Shown here: positions 36,650 through 45,193 of the stretch, piece after piece | Layout of the letters: each line of letters begins with the position of its first letter | Numbering within the stretch: the stretch's first letter is position 1 | Origin: Hyphomicrobiaceae bacterium | GTDB taxonomy: Bacteria > Pseudomonadota > Alphaproteobacteria > Rhizobiales > Hyphomicrobiaceae | NCBI GenBank assembly: GCA_021730785.1 | Contig: JAKFWF010000013.1 | Location: 45,488-109,487, forward strand | Direction: 5' to 3' | Length of the DNA: 64,000 nucleotides | Position numbers and translations under genes: made by a program | Notes under the pieces: generated by a model | What the model saw: the letters and a program-made list of their open reading frames with translations, nothing else | Told to the model about the DNA's origin: nothing | Database searches by the model: none

Positions 36650-37543
36650 ATGAGAACCGAACAGTTTGGCCGGCATCTGAGCCGGATCACACGCGCCCAC
36701 ACAATCGAGGCGCCGTCAGTGGAAGTCGTCAACCAGCAAGTGCGCACGTCGATGAGCGTACCGTTCCAGCGGCACATGCTGGGCGACATCGTTGAGGCAC
36801 CTGTCGTCGAGACCGTCAATCAGCAGGTCCGCACCTCGATGAGTGTGCCCTATGCGCCGCACATGAAGGGGACGGACGCCGGCCCCGCGGTCGATACCGT
36901 GAACCAGCAAGTGCGGACATCCATGAGTGTACCGTTCGCCCCCCACATGAAGGGCTCGGACGTGGCGCCTGCCATCGATACGGTGAACCAGCAGGTGCGC
37001 ACCAGCATGAGCGTTCCATTCGCGACCTACATGCGCAGCGGCACCGGCAAAAGTGACCCGGCCGTCGATGCCGTCAACCAGCAGGTGCGCACATCCATGA
37101 GCGTGCCGTTCAATCCCTACATGCTGGGTGCGCACGCGGAAGAACTGCTGAAGCGGCGCATCATGATCTCCCCCGTGCTCGCCGTCTGGCAGTACCAGGT
37201 GAAGAGCAACGAGGCGTTCGCGGCGTGGCTCGCCACACGCGAAATCCTCATGAGCGAGAGCCGGCTCGGCGGCGATGCCGAGATCCGCGGCGTACGCTAT
37301 GGCGGCACCTATCGGGTGGGCGCCGATCGCACCGGCACAGGTGGCACCTACAAGACGGTATGGGGCTATACCAGCGAAGCCGCCATGCACACGATGCAGA
37401 AGTTGTGCTCGGACAACTCCGTGTCGGCGACCATCGTGCAGCTCGAGCTGATCGACTTCGTCAAGGGCTTGAAGAAGTATATCGCGGAAGCTGGCGACAG
37501 GCACTTCGCCGAGGAGATCCTGATCTCGGCGGCAGCCGGATGA
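36650..37543 (+). CDS. Five-repeat precursor-like protein with unknown C-terminal domain
   Basis: A 297-residue protein with five copies of a 20-residue unit, [VI][DE]x-VNQQVRTSMSVP-[FY]xx[HY]M, at residues 24-43, 53-72, 81-100, 109-128 and 139-158 (spacing 28-30). The 12-residue centre is identical in all five, while its codons differ. Linkers are Gly/Asp/Ala/Pro-rich and variable. Residues about 164-297 form an unrecognised alpha+beta domain (VLAVWQYQVKSNEAFAAWLATREILM...VWGYTSEAAMHTMQKLC...). GGAGGAG precedes the ATG. Position behind a protease, a radical SAM enzyme and an RRE protein makes it the likely modified substrate; a repetitive structural protein is the alternative. Confidence 0.85.
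   Translation: MRTEQFGRHLSRITRAHTIEAPSVEVVNQQVRTSMSVPFQRHMLGDIVEAPVVETVNQQVRTSMSVPYAPHMKGTDAGPAVDTVNQQVRTSMSVPFAPHMKGSDVAPAIDTVNQQVRTSMSVPFATYMRSGTGKSDPAVDAVNQQVRTSMSVPFNPYMLGAHAEELLKRRIMISPVLAVWQYQVKSNEAFAAWLATREILMSESRLGGDAEIRGVRYGGTYRVGADRTGTGGTYKTVWGYTSEAAMHTMQKLCSDNSVSATIVQLELIDFVKGLKKYIAEAGDRHFAEEILISAAAG
36719..37123 (+). repeat. Five tandem in-frame peptide-coding repeats
   Basis: Units at 36719-36778, 36806-36865, 36890-36949, 36974-37033 and 37064-37123 encode the same 20-residue motif with period 84-90 nt. The invariant centre uses different synonymous codons in each copy (for the first Ser: TCG, TCG, TCC, AGC, TCC), so the repeats are old and held at the peptide level. Confidence 0.95.
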
Positions 37544-37566
37544 GGCCGTCGGACTGATAGTCCGTA

Positions 37567-37651
37567 GTTGGGTTAGGCGCCCTCTTGCGCCGCAACCCAA
37601 CAACTTCGACCACCCGTGAATGTTGGGTTACGACCGGCAAGGGGGCCGGTC
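37567..37651. repeat. Two hairpins after the repeat-protein gene
   Basis: GTTGGGTTAGGCGC (37567-37580) pairs imperfectly with GCGCCGCAACCCAAC (37587-37601), then GACCGGC (37632-37638) pairs with GCCGGTC (37645-37651). The first resembles the GGGTTA...TAACCC hairpin at 51740-51776. It may end the cassette transcript; there is no T-run. Confidence 0.6.
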
Positions 37652-37761
37652 TAAACGAACCTACGACAACAATGGGTCGCCACAGGACGCGGGCCCTTTG
37701 GCGGGGTCGAGGGGCGGCGCCTTTCGGCCTGCGTGCCAGCATCAGACAGGACACTACCGCG

Positions 37762-38757
37762 ATGCTCCACTTCCCCCGCTCACGCCTCCCGTCGCTGCCC
37801 ACTTCGCCCGCCGCGCGGTTTGCACTCGGCATGCTGGCGGGGCTCGCTGCCGCGTTACTGTGGGGCGGCGGCTCGGTCGTCTCGCGCCACCTCGTCGCGC
37901 AAAAACTGCACCCGATGGACCTCGCGCTGCTGCGCTACATCGGCTGCTTTCCGATCGCCGCCATCGCGCTGCTGCTGTTTCGCGACAAAGTCCGCCTCGA
38001 TGTTTCGTGGTTCCGGCTCGCGGTCCTGCTGCTGCTCGCCGGGCCGCCGTACCATGTGTTTGTCATCGGCGGGTATGCCCATGCGACGGCCGGCGCCGGT
38101 GCACTCATCATCACCGGCTTGATGCAGGTATTCAGCCTCGCGGTGCCGTTCTTGCTGGTGGGAACACGCCCCGGACTTGCACCCGTCATCGGTGCCGGTC
38201 TCGCGATCTTCGGGCTCGCCGTGTTCTCAGCCGATATGGCGGCGGGCTTCTCGTTCACGCCGCTCGGTCTCGCGATCTTCTCGATCGCAGCCCTCGGCTG
38301 GGCGCTGCTGACCTACTATGTGCGCCTGTGGAAGATCGATCCGCTGCAGCTGACCAATGCCCTTGCGCTGTGGTCGCCGCTGTTCCTGCCGCTCTATTTC
38401 GTGTTCCGACCCGGCCCGGACTTCAGCGGCCCGATCGGCGAGACGCTGCTGCAACTCGTCTATCACGGCATGCTGGTGGCTTATGGTGCGACGTTGCTGT
38501 TCTTCGTCGCTGTGCGCCAGCTCGGCATATCGACGGCCGCCGTGATCCAGGCCCTGGCACCCGGCCTCGCCGCTGTGATGGGCGCGCTGTTGCTCGGCGA
38601 AATTCTATCGCCCATCCGCAGCCTCGGCATCTTGATCGTGGTCGCTGGGATCATCGTCACCTCGGTTGGCGCGAAGATCTGGACGCATTACATGGGCCGG
38701 AAGTCGGTGCTGCCCCCGATGTCGCCGGGTCCAGGGCAAACCTCAAGTTTGCGTTAA
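37762..38757 (+). CDS. EamA/DMT-family transporter
   Basis: A 331-residue inner-membrane protein with about ten hydrophobic segments arranged as two EamA halves. The first half starts LAAALLWGGGSVVSRHLVAQKLHPMDLALLRYIGCFPIAA and the second includes LGISTAAVIQALAPGLAAVMGALLLGEILSPIRSLGILIVVAGIIVTS. Substrate (metabolite or amino-acid efflux in the family) is unknown. It is 218 nt downstream of the repeat protein with hairpins between, so it is probably a separate unit, although export of the cassette product cannot be excluded. Confidence 0.88.
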   Translation: MLHFPRSRLPSLPTSPAARFALGMLAGLAAALLWGGGSVVSRHLVAQKLHPMDLALLRYIGCFPIAAIALLLFRDKVRLDVSWFRLAVLLLLAGPPYHVFVIGGYAHATAGAGALIITGLMQVFSLAVPFLLVGTRPGLAPVIGAGLAIFGLAVFSADMAAGFSFTPLGLAIFSIAALGWALLTYYVRLWKIDPLQLTNALALWSPLFLPLYFVFRPGPDFSGPIGETLLQLVYHGMLVAYGATLLFFVAVRQLGISTAAVIQALAPGLAAVMGALLLGEILSPIRSLGILIVVAGIIVTSVGAKIWTHYMGRKSVLPPMSPGPGQTSSLR

Positions 38758-38809
38758 TCATGTTTGCGTACTCTCACCACAGCTGCCTTCGAGCTCGGGT
38801 GAGTAAGTC

Positions 38810-39115
38810 ATGCGACAGACGCTGCAATTCTTAGGGCTCATGGCATGCGGCCTGCTGCTCGCCGGGGCTGCACTGCTGGTAACGAGCGCCATGACGGGTA
38901 CCGGCCTGCCGCGTCCCGGCGCACGATCCGCCGCCGGCATCGATTACATGTCGTTCGGCATCGGGCTGGCGCTGGGCCTCACCTTGAGCGAAGTCGCACG
39001 GCTGTCGTGGTCGGACATGCCGCGCCGCATCGTCACCTTCATGATCGAGAACCGGCGCAATGCGAAATATTGCGCCTATGCCAGCGTTGCGATCGCGGTT
39101 CTCATCTACTTGTGA
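38810..39115 (+). CDS. Small membrane protein, unknown function
   Basis: A 101-residue protein with three hydrophobic segments (about 7-28, 44-62 and 88-101), with a short loop [23 protein letters not shown] between the second and third. No family is recognised. GGTGAG upstream suits the ATG. Its end overlaps the convergent kdsA end by 10 nt. Confidence 0.6.
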   Translation: MRQTLQFLGLMACGLLLAGAALLVTSAMTGTGLPRPGARSAAGIDYMSFGIGLALGLTLSEVARLSWSDMPRRIVTFMIENRRNAKYCAYASVAIAVLIYL

Positions 39116-39972
39116 GGGCGGCTAGCGGCCATGCCCTTGACCACGCGGTCGATCGCCATCAGCTCGGCCACCAGGCCTTCGAACTGCGCGAGCGGCACCA
39201 TGTTCGGGCCATCGGAGGGCGCCTTGTCCGGGTTGTCGTGCGTCTCGATGAACAGGCCCGCCACGCCCACCGCAACGGCGGCACGCGCCAGCACCGGCAC
39301 CATCCGCCGATCACCACCCGACGATGTACCCTGCCCGCCCGGCTGCTGCACCGAATGCGTCGCGTCGAAGATCACCGGACAACCGGTCTCGGCCATGATC
39401 GGCAGCGAGCGCATGTCGGCAACCAGCGTGTTGTAACCGAAGCTCGCCCCACGCTCGGTCAAGAGCACGCGCGAATTGCCGCTGTCGACCACCTTGGCGA
39501 CGGCATTCTTCATGTCCCAGGGCGCGAGGAACTGGCCTTTCTTGATCTTGACGGCGCGGCCGGTCTTGGCGGCAGCAATGAGCAGATCGGTCTGGCGGCA
39601 CAGGAACGCCGGGATCTGCAGCACGTCGACCACCGGGGCGACTGCGGCACAGTGCGCGATCTCATGCACGTCAGTGACGACCGGCAAGCCGAGCTTGCTG
39701 CGGATTTCCTCGAACACCGGCAGCGCGCCTTCGAGGCCGATGCCGCGCTTGCCCGCAATCGAGGTGCGGTTGGCCTTGTCATACGACGACTTGTAGACAA
39801 GCCCGATGCCAAGCCGCAGTGCGATCTCCTTCAGGGCCAACGCCATCTCGAACGCATGCGCTCGGCTCTCCATCTGGCAGGGCCCGGCAAAGAGTGCGAT
39901 TGGCCGGTCATTGCCGAAGGTCACGCTGCCAATCGTGACGGCAGCATCAGGCGTCTTGTGGGCGTGTGTCAT
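39106..39972 (-). CDS. kdsA: 3-deoxy-8-phosphooctulonate synthase
   Basis: A 288-residue enzyme condensing arabinose 5-phosphate with PEP to Kdo-8-phosphate for the lipopolysaccharide core (EC 2.5.1.55). It shows [77 protein letters not shown] and [18 protein letters not shown]. The Cys in AGPC indicates the metal-dependent class (metal-independent enzymes have Asn there). It implies a Kdo-containing outer membrane. Confidence 0.96.
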   Translation of the reverse strand: MTHAHKTPDAAVTIGSVTFGNDRPIALFAGPCQMESRAHAFEMALALKEIALRLGIGLVYKSSYDKANRTSIAGKRGIGLEGALPVFEEIRSKLGLPVVTDVHEIAHCAAVAPVVDVLQIPAFLCRQTDLLIAAAKTGRAVKIKKGQFLAPWDMKNAVAKVVDSGNSRVLLTERGASFGYNTLVADMRSLPIMAETGCPVIFDATHSVQQPGGQGTSSGGDRRMVPVLARAAVAVGVAGLFIETHDNPDKAPSDGPNMVPLAQFEGLVAELMAIDRVVKGMAASRPHK

Positions 39973-40046
39973 GGTGGCCTTATAGCCGGGCCAATGGCGA
40001 CGGACGAGGGCCCCCGCCAAGTGGCACACATTTATCTGGCCACGCT

Positions 40047-41549
40047 TCAGAGATATTGCCCGCCAGATGACACGGCCCCGGCGATGCTGCCGGGGAAGTA
40101 ATTGGCGCCGCCGTTCAGTGTATTGATCGTGCCGTTGGCGCCCGCCACGTAGCGCGTTCCGGTTGCCGCACCGCTGAATGCATTGACGCCAACATACATC
40201 GCCGACACGTCGCCCGCGTAGGCGAAGGCATAGGACCAGGCCGGCGTGCCGGTTACCGTGATCGTGCGGTTGTTGCAGACGATCAGGCCCTTTTGCTCCG
40301 CCTGCCAGTGGATCAGGCAACCGCCGAAAATCTCGTAGTCGGCAGCGATGGTAAGGATCGAGTCGCGCGCCGCGTAAATGTGTTGGCCGGTGCAGACGCC
40401 ATAGCGCATGCGCCCGTTGATGGTCAGTCGCGACCCGCTGCTCGCGCTGATTGCTGCGGTGCCGGCCAGCGAGAACCCACCAATCGACCATCGCGTGCTG
40501 CCGCCGACCGTGATGCAGGTACCCGTACCGCCGATCATGACATTGGCCGGCGTCGTGCCATTGCCTGTGAGAAAACAGCTTCCAGCGCCGACGGGGTCCC
40601 GCAGCGTGACGACGCCATAAGCGCCATCGGCAACATTGATGGTCGCATTCGACACCCCAAGGTCGAGGCCTGCGACCGTGTCGATCGCCCGCTGGATGGT
40701 CGCAAACGCCCCGGCCGCCGTATTTGCGAGGCCCGAGTTGGCGTCGTTGCCATCCGTGCGCACGTAGTAGAAGCGGTTGGCCGTGAGCAACTCGCGCGCC
40801 CCGCCCGAAGGAAAGCGGACGCGCCCCGTTGTCCGGTCAATGATCAGCGCTTCAAACCACGTGGTGCCGTTGGCGGTGACCTTGATGTGCAGATCATCAT
40901 CGCCCGTGGTGCCGATCTCGGCGCGGCCGGCAAAACCGGTCTGGAACAGAATGGATGCCGTATCGGCGGGCACGTTTTTGTTCAGCACTTCCTGGACGCT
41001 GGCACCGGCATGATTGAACAGGACGGCCGGACTCGAAACGGCCAGGCGGTTTGTCATGCTGGCGGTGGCATTGATGCCGAGGGTGGCAGCACCCGGGTTT
41101 GACGTCCAGCCGGCGTCATTGGGCGTGGCGCTGTTCTTGACCAGCACCTGGCCGGCCGTGCCGCCCGGTGGCAGGCCGACTGCTGGACCTGTTGTTGTGC
41201 TCGCTGCCGCTGCTACGCCCCAGCTCGAACCGCTGTAGGCGACGAGGAGGCGCTCGTCGGCGACCCAGGCGACCCAGCCGTCGCGGGGCTGGTAAAACGC
41301 CCACGCCGCATCCTGGAAGGCGGCCACCCGGCCGGCCTGGCCGGCCCAGGCACCAGTCGGGTTGGCTGGAACGATATAGCGGGCACCATCGGCCGGGGCG
41401 CTGGGCGGGGCCGCCAGATCGCGGTCGAGGACGCTCAGCTGCACGATGGCATCGAGCGCACGCACCGCTTCATTGTGCGTCACGTGCTTTTGCGCCTGAG
41501 CGGCCTGGATATAGGGGAGGGACAGGTTTGGGCTGTCGGTCGGGGACAT
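40047..41549 (-). CDS. DUF2793 phage-type protein with beta-repeat C-terminus
   Basis: A 500-residue protein. The N terminus ([53 protein letters not shown]...[16 protein letters not shown]) is DUF2793, found in tail regions of alphaproteobacterial phages and gene transfer agents. The rest is Gly/Thr/Asn-rich with a right-handed beta-helix look (about 260-480), as in tail-fibre or host-recognition proteins. No other phage structural genes, integrase or att site are seen, so it is an orphan. Confidence 0.82.
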   Translation of the reverse strand: MSPTDSPNLSLPYIQAAQAQKHVTHNEAVRALDAIVQLSVLDRDLAAPPSAPADGARYIVPANPTGAWAGQAGRVAAFQDAAWAFYQPRDGWVAWVADERLLVAYSGSSWGVAAAASTTTGPAVGLPPGGTAGQVLVKNSATPNDAGWTSNPGAATLGINATASMTNRLAVSSPAVLFNHAGASVQEVLNKNVPADTASILFQTGFAGRAEIGTTGDDDLHIKVTANGTTWFEALIIDRTTGRVRFPSGGARELLTANRFYYVRTDGNDANSGLANTAAGAFATIQRAIDTVAGLDLGVSNATINVADGAYGVVTLRDPVGAGSCFLTGNGTTPANVMIGGTGTCITVGGSTRWSIGGFSLAGTAAISASSGSRLTINGRMRYGVCTGQHIYAARDSILTIAADYEIFGGCLIHWQAEQKGLIVCNNRTITVTGTPAWSYAFAYAGDVSAMYVGVNAFSGAATGTRYVAGANGTINTLNGGANYFPGSIAGAVSSGGQYL

Positions 41550-41852
41550 GGTTCAAATATTCCTCGTCGGGGCGGCAGCGCCGCGCTGTTTCACCGGCGA
41601 AGGAGTATGGGTGCTTGCAAACAACCGTGGATAAGTCCCGGCTCGGGGACCGCGTGTCACCGGAGTTCCTCGCTCGCCAGGTGGAGATCGGCACGCCGGT
41701 ATGTCACTCTCTTGTCGAAGCACGCGCCGAGATCGTGCGCCTGCGCGCAGCCATCGGCCGCCACAGAAGCGGCAGTGCGCGCCCCTTTCAAGACTGTGGC
41801 CATCGGCACCGCCGCCCGTTACTTTTGCACGCAAAGCATCCCGGAGGCCCCC
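41550..41852 (+). other. Gap with a decayed ligase fragment
   Basis: The 303-nt gap between the DUF2793 gene and the MBL-fold gene contains the fragment described separately (41627-41773) and otherwise no recognised gene. CCGGAGG, the ribosome-binding site of the MBL gene, closes the region. Confidence 0.5.
41627..41773 (+). pseudogene. Remnant of a GCS2-type carboxylate-amine ligase
   Basis: One frame encodes DRVSPEFLARQVEIGTPVCHSLVEARAEIVRLRAAI, which closely matches the N-terminal part of the YbdK/GCS2 glutamate-cysteine ligase family (VSPEFLxxQIExxTPVCxSxxEARAEL). Nothing upstream (glutamate-binding EEE motif) or downstream (catalytic core) of this family is present in any frame. About 45 residues remain of a gene of about 370-400, so it is a deletion remnant or transferred fragment. 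Confidence 0.55.
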
Positions 41853-42734
41853 ATGCATGACGCCACGCCAGCGCCGATCGTCCTCGGCGACATCACCATC
41901 CACCGCATCGTCGAGCAGGAGGCGCCGCTGTTCGAGGTGGCGCAGTTTTTCCCAGCTCTCACCGCGGAGATGTATGCCCCCCACCGGCACTGGATGGAGC
42001 CGCGCCACTTCACGCCCGATGGCCGCGTCGTACTCTGCATCCAGAGCTATGTGGTGAAAACGCGCTCCCACACCATCATGGTCGACACCTGCGTCGGCAA
42101 TCACAAGGAGCGCGTCAACCGGCCATTCTGGCACCGCTTAGACAGCGACCGCTATGAGCGTAACCTGGCGGCTGCAGGCTTCGCAGTGGGCGACATCGAT
42201 TATGTCATGTGCACCCATCTGCACGGCGACCACGTGGGGTGGAACACCAGGCTCGAAGACGGGCGCTGGGTGCCGACGTTCCCAAGGGCGAAGTATCTGT
42301 TTGCGGGTGCTGAACTCGCGCACTGGACGGGCAAGCACGCCGCTGATCCGGCGGCCCTGCCATGGATCACGGACAGCGTGCTGCCGATCATCGCCGCGAA
42401 CCGGGCCGAAGTCATCACCAGCGACCACCGCCTGGGCGATCATGTGGGGCTGATCCCGACGCCGGGACATTCGATTGATCACTTCTCGGTCGAAGTCGGC
42501 CAAGGCGGCGCCATCATCACGGGCGATGCGATCCATTCGCCGATCCAGACGCGGTATCCCGACATCGGGATGTTCAGCGATTTCAACGCGAAGCAGGGCG
42601 CCGAGAGCCGCCGCAAGCTGCTGGAGCGTTGCTGCGATACGCCAACCTTGCTATGCACGGCGCACTTCGCCCAGCCTTCGGTCGGCACGATCGTGCGCGC
42701 GGGCGACGCCTTCGCCTTCCAGGAAAGGGTTTGA
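41853..42734 (+). CDS. MBL-fold metallohydrolase
   Basis: A 293-residue metallo-beta-lactamase-fold enzyme. The metal-binding motif is MCTHLHGDHVGWN (HxHxDH), with later ligands in TPGHSIDHF, ITGDAIHSP and CTAHF. The N-terminal layout resembles the quorum-quenching lactonase/arylsulfatase-like branch of the fold, but the substrate cannot be set. CCGGAGG just upstream fixes the ATG at 41853. It is followed after 4 nt by the DUF808 gene. Confidence 0.88.
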   Translation: MHDATPAPIVLGDITIHRIVEQEAPLFEVAQFFPALTAEMYAPHRHWMEPRHFTPDGRVVLCIQSYVVKTRSHTIMVDTCVGNHKERVNRPFWHRLDSDRYERNLAAAGFAVGDIDYVMCTHLHGDHVGWNTRLEDGRWVPTFPRAKYLFAGAELAHWTGKHAADPAALPWITDSVLPIIAANRAEVITSDHRLGDHVGLIPTPGHSIDHFSVEVGQGGAIITGDAIHSPIQTRYPDIGMFSDFNAKQGAESRRKLLERCCDTPTLLCTAHFAQPSVGTIVRAGDAFAFQERV

Positions 42735-42738
42735 GCAG

Positions 42739-43695
42739 ATGGCCTCGGGTCTCTTCGCCCTGCTCGATGACATTGCGGCCATTGCCAAGGTCGCCGCCGC
42801 CACGCTCGACGATACGGCCGCGCAGGCGGTCAAGGTCGGTGGCAAGGCGGCCGCCATCGTGATCGACGATGCGGCGGTGACGCCGCGCTATGTGGTCGGT
42901 TTTGCCGCCGACCGCGAGTTGCCGATCATCGCGAAAATCGCCTGGGGCTCGCTCAAGAACAAGCTGCTGTATCTGCTGCCGGGTGCCCTGGCGCTGAGCT
43001 ATTTCGCACCCTGGGCGATCACGCCGCTGCTGATGGCGGGCGGCGCGTTTCTCTGTTTCGAGGGCTACGAGAAGGTGCACGAGATGCTGCATCCGCCCGC
43101 AGCGACCGCAGACATAACCGCATCCGCACCAGCGACAGGGGTGCCCACCGGCGATGCCAAGGCGCTCGAAGATGCCAAGGTGACGAGCGCCATTCGCACC
43201 GACTTCATCCTGTCCGCGGAAATCATGGCGCTGAGCCTCGCGTCCGTCACGGCGCCCAGTTTCGCCGGCAAGGCCGCCGTTCTCGGGCTGGTCGGAGTGC
43301 TGGTGACGGTCGCCGTCTACGGCGCGGTCGCACTCATCGTGAAAGCCGATGATTTCGGCCTGCACTTGTCGCAGAAGGGGCGCACCAGCGCAGTGCGGGC
43401 GATCGGTCGAGGATTGGTCACCGGCATGCCCGCCTTCCTCAAAATGCTGAGCGTGATCGGCATGCTGGCCATGCTGTGGGTCGGCGGCGGCATCATCCTG
43501 CACGGGCTCGAGGACTTCGGCCTCGGGTTCTTTCCGCACCTGATCCACGCGGCGGCAAAAGGCGTCGGGGCGATATTCGGGCCATTGTCTGGCTTGGTGA
43601 CTTGGATGATCGACGCGTCCGTTGCTGGCGTCATCGGCCTCGCCATCGGCTGGGGCGTGGCGAAGGCGATGGAGAAGGCAGGCTTCGGGCATTGA
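42739..43695 (+). CDS. DUF808-family inner-membrane protein
   Basis: A 318-residue polytopic membrane protein of the DUF808 (YedI-like) family. It shows MASGLFALLDDIAAIAKVAAATLDDTAAQAVKVGGKAAAIVIDDAAVTPRYVVGF, LPIIAKIAWGSLKNKLLYLLPGALALS, and LHGLEDFGLGFFPHLIHAAAKGVG near the C terminus. Function is unknown. It begins 4 nt after the MBL-fold gene, suggesting co-transcription. Confidence 0.9.
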   Translation: MASGLFALLDDIAAIAKVAAATLDDTAAQAVKVGGKAAAIVIDDAAVTPRYVVGFAADRELPIIAKIAWGSLKNKLLYLLPGALALSYFAPWAITPLLMAGGAFLCFEGYEKVHEMLHPPAATADITASAPATGVPTGDAKALEDAKVTSAIRTDFILSAEIMALSLASVTAPSFAGKAAVLGLVGVLVTVAVYGAVALIVKADDFGLHLSQKGRTSAVRAIGRGLVTGMPAFLKMLSVIGMLAMLWVGGGIILHGLEDFGLGFFPHLIHAAAKGVGAIFGPLSGLVTWMIDASVAGVIGLAIGWGVAKAMEKAGFGH

Positions 43696-43756
43696 GGGGT
43701 GGATCAAGGCCCTGCGACCATGTCCACAGACTTCGGACAGATCTCGATTGCGTGCC

Positions 43757-44584
43757 CTAGGTTGGAGCGGCCCCGGTGTTTTGAAGCCCTTTTGCACTGG
43801 CGTCGTTAGCGGGAAAGAATAACTCAAGACGCAAATCGCGCACCGTTATGTCGGAAGCGGTGGCGAATTCGACCATCGCCGAGAATAGAGCGATTTCGTG
43901 CCCCCCGCTCGTGAGCTTGAAGTCGATGAACGGGTGCCCCGTGGCATCGTGGAGCGCCTCGCAGCTGTGCCGTTGGACTTCTGCCGCCAGCAGCGCGACC
44001 AGGGCGTCCAGCTCGATGTCCGCGCCGGCCTGGGTCGCCTCAAGCCGCAATCGCGCGAGCCAGGAGTGGGCAACCTGGCCCCAGTTGCGCACGAGGTCCG
44101 GGGTCGACGGGTTGTCCAGCAGTCGACGCACCAAGTTCGATTCGGTGCTTTGTCCAAGCAATGGCCCAAACAGTCGCACCGCCGCGGCATTCGCCTCGAG
44201 CAGGTTCCAGTGCCGGTCAAGTAAAATGCCGGGGTAGGGATTGTGGTTGTCGAGCATCAAATCCAGGGCGTTGCGAACAGGGATGAGGGCCACGTCGCCT
44301 AGCGGCCGTGCCTTGTAGATGGCTGCGAACCCCGCTTCTTGCATCAGGTGGTTGCGACTTTGCAGGGGGACGTCCATGGCAGCGGCGAGCGCGATCACCA
44401 TCTCGCGGCTTGGACGCGTGCGTCCAGTTTCCAGAAAGGCAACGTGCCGCGCGGAGACCCCGGCGGCGAGCGACAAATCCAACTGGCTGAGGCGGCGTAA
44501 CGCACGCCATTCCTTAAGCATCGAGCCGAAACCCGAACGGCAATCGAGCTGCAATTTGGCTTGTTCGTCGGTTGAGTTAGCCAT
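43757..44584 (-). CDS. XRE-family regulator with MmyB-like ligand-binding domain
   Basis: A 275-residue transcription factor. An N-terminal helix-turn-helix (MLKEWRALRRLSQLDLSLAAGVSARHVAFLETGRTRPSREMVIALAAAM) is followed by a MmyB-like PAS-type domain (LDLMLDNHNPYPGILLDRHWNLLEANAAAVRLFG), thought to bind small molecules. It is divergent from the membrane-protein gene at 44720 across a 135-nt gap, the usual layout for local regulation of that gene and itself. Confidence 0.9.
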   Translation of the reverse strand: MANSTDEQAKLQLDCRSGFGSMLKEWRALRRLSQLDLSLAAGVSARHVAFLETGRTRPSREMVIALAAAMDVPLQSRNHLMQEAGFAAIYKARPLGDVALIPVRNALDLMLDNHNPYPGILLDRHWNLLEANAAAVRLFGPLLGQSTESNLVRRLLDNPSTPDLVRNWGQVAHSWLARLRLEATQAGADIELDALVALLAAEVQRHSCEALHDATGHPFIDFKLTSGGHEIALFSAMVEFATASDITVRDLRLELFFPANDASAKGLQNTGAAPT

Positions 44585-44719
44585 GCATTGCGCCCCTATC
44601 GAGATTTCCCACGCCTAGACCCACACCTGCCCGTTGCCACTTACCTGCGAGGTCATTGGCGAGGCCGCGGACACCGCCGATGGTGTCGCAGTTCGCGACA
44701 TTCAACAATGGAGGCTGAA

Positions 44720-45178
44720 ATGACATCTAACGTGGCGGCGTTGCTAAAGGCATGGTCGATTGCAATGATCGGTCTTGGCCTGCTGTTTGTGGCGGCCGCA
44801 TGGCCCGTCCTCGACTGGCCTGCCCGGCTCTTTCTCGACATCGCCTTTTGGCCGATCGACGGGCGGCCGGAAGGGCTCAATCCTGAGCAGCGATTGTTGT
44901 CGGTTATCGGTGGTGGATTAACGGTTGGCTGGGGCGTCTTGCTGGTGCTGTTGTTTGATCGTGCCCACCGAACGGGTGATGATGAACTATCGCGATTAGC
45001 TGTGACCGGCCTACTCGCCTGGTTCATCGTCGATAGTCTGGGTTCGATCGTTGTCGGCGCCTGGATGAATGCCATCATCAATACGGCATTGGTGGCTGGC
45101 TTCGTCATCCCCTTAGCGCTCGAGAACCGATTGAACCAGGGCCGACGCGCCAGGCGGGCAAGTCACCCGCTGAGTTAA
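44720..45178 (+). CDS. Four-helix membrane protein, unknown function
   Basis: A 152-residue protein with four hydrophobic segments (about 10-30, 62-84, 94-112 and 113-135). No family is recognised. GGAGG eight bases before the ATG at 44720 fixes the start rather than the ATG at 44708. The divergent XRE regulator suggests ligand-controlled expression. It converges with groEL across a bidirectional-looking terminator. Confidence 0.7.
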   Translation: MTSNVAALLKAWSIAMIGLGLLFVAAAWPVLDWPARLFLDIAFWPIDGRPEGLNPEQRLLSVIGGGLTVGWGVLLVLLFDRAHRTGDDELSRLAVTGLLAWFIVDSLGSIVVGAWMNAIINTALVAGFVIPLALENRLNQGRRARRASHPLS

Positions 45179-45193
45179 TGTGCGTGTGCGCAT

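Noticed and set aside
36719..37123. Regularly spaced repeats considered as a CRISPR array
   Set aside because: The repeats are in frame, encode the same peptide, differ at synonymous positions and have short variable coding linkers; there are no cas genes. They are protein-coding repeats.
38845..40101. Plus-strand open frame of 418 codons
   Set aside because: Antisense to kdsA and out of frame with the small membrane-protein gene.
40047..41853. Prophage in this window
   Set aside because: Only one tail-type gene and a ligase remnant were found; there is no integrase, capsid, portal, lysis gene or att repeat, and the tRNA-Cys is 22 kb away without a visible duplication.
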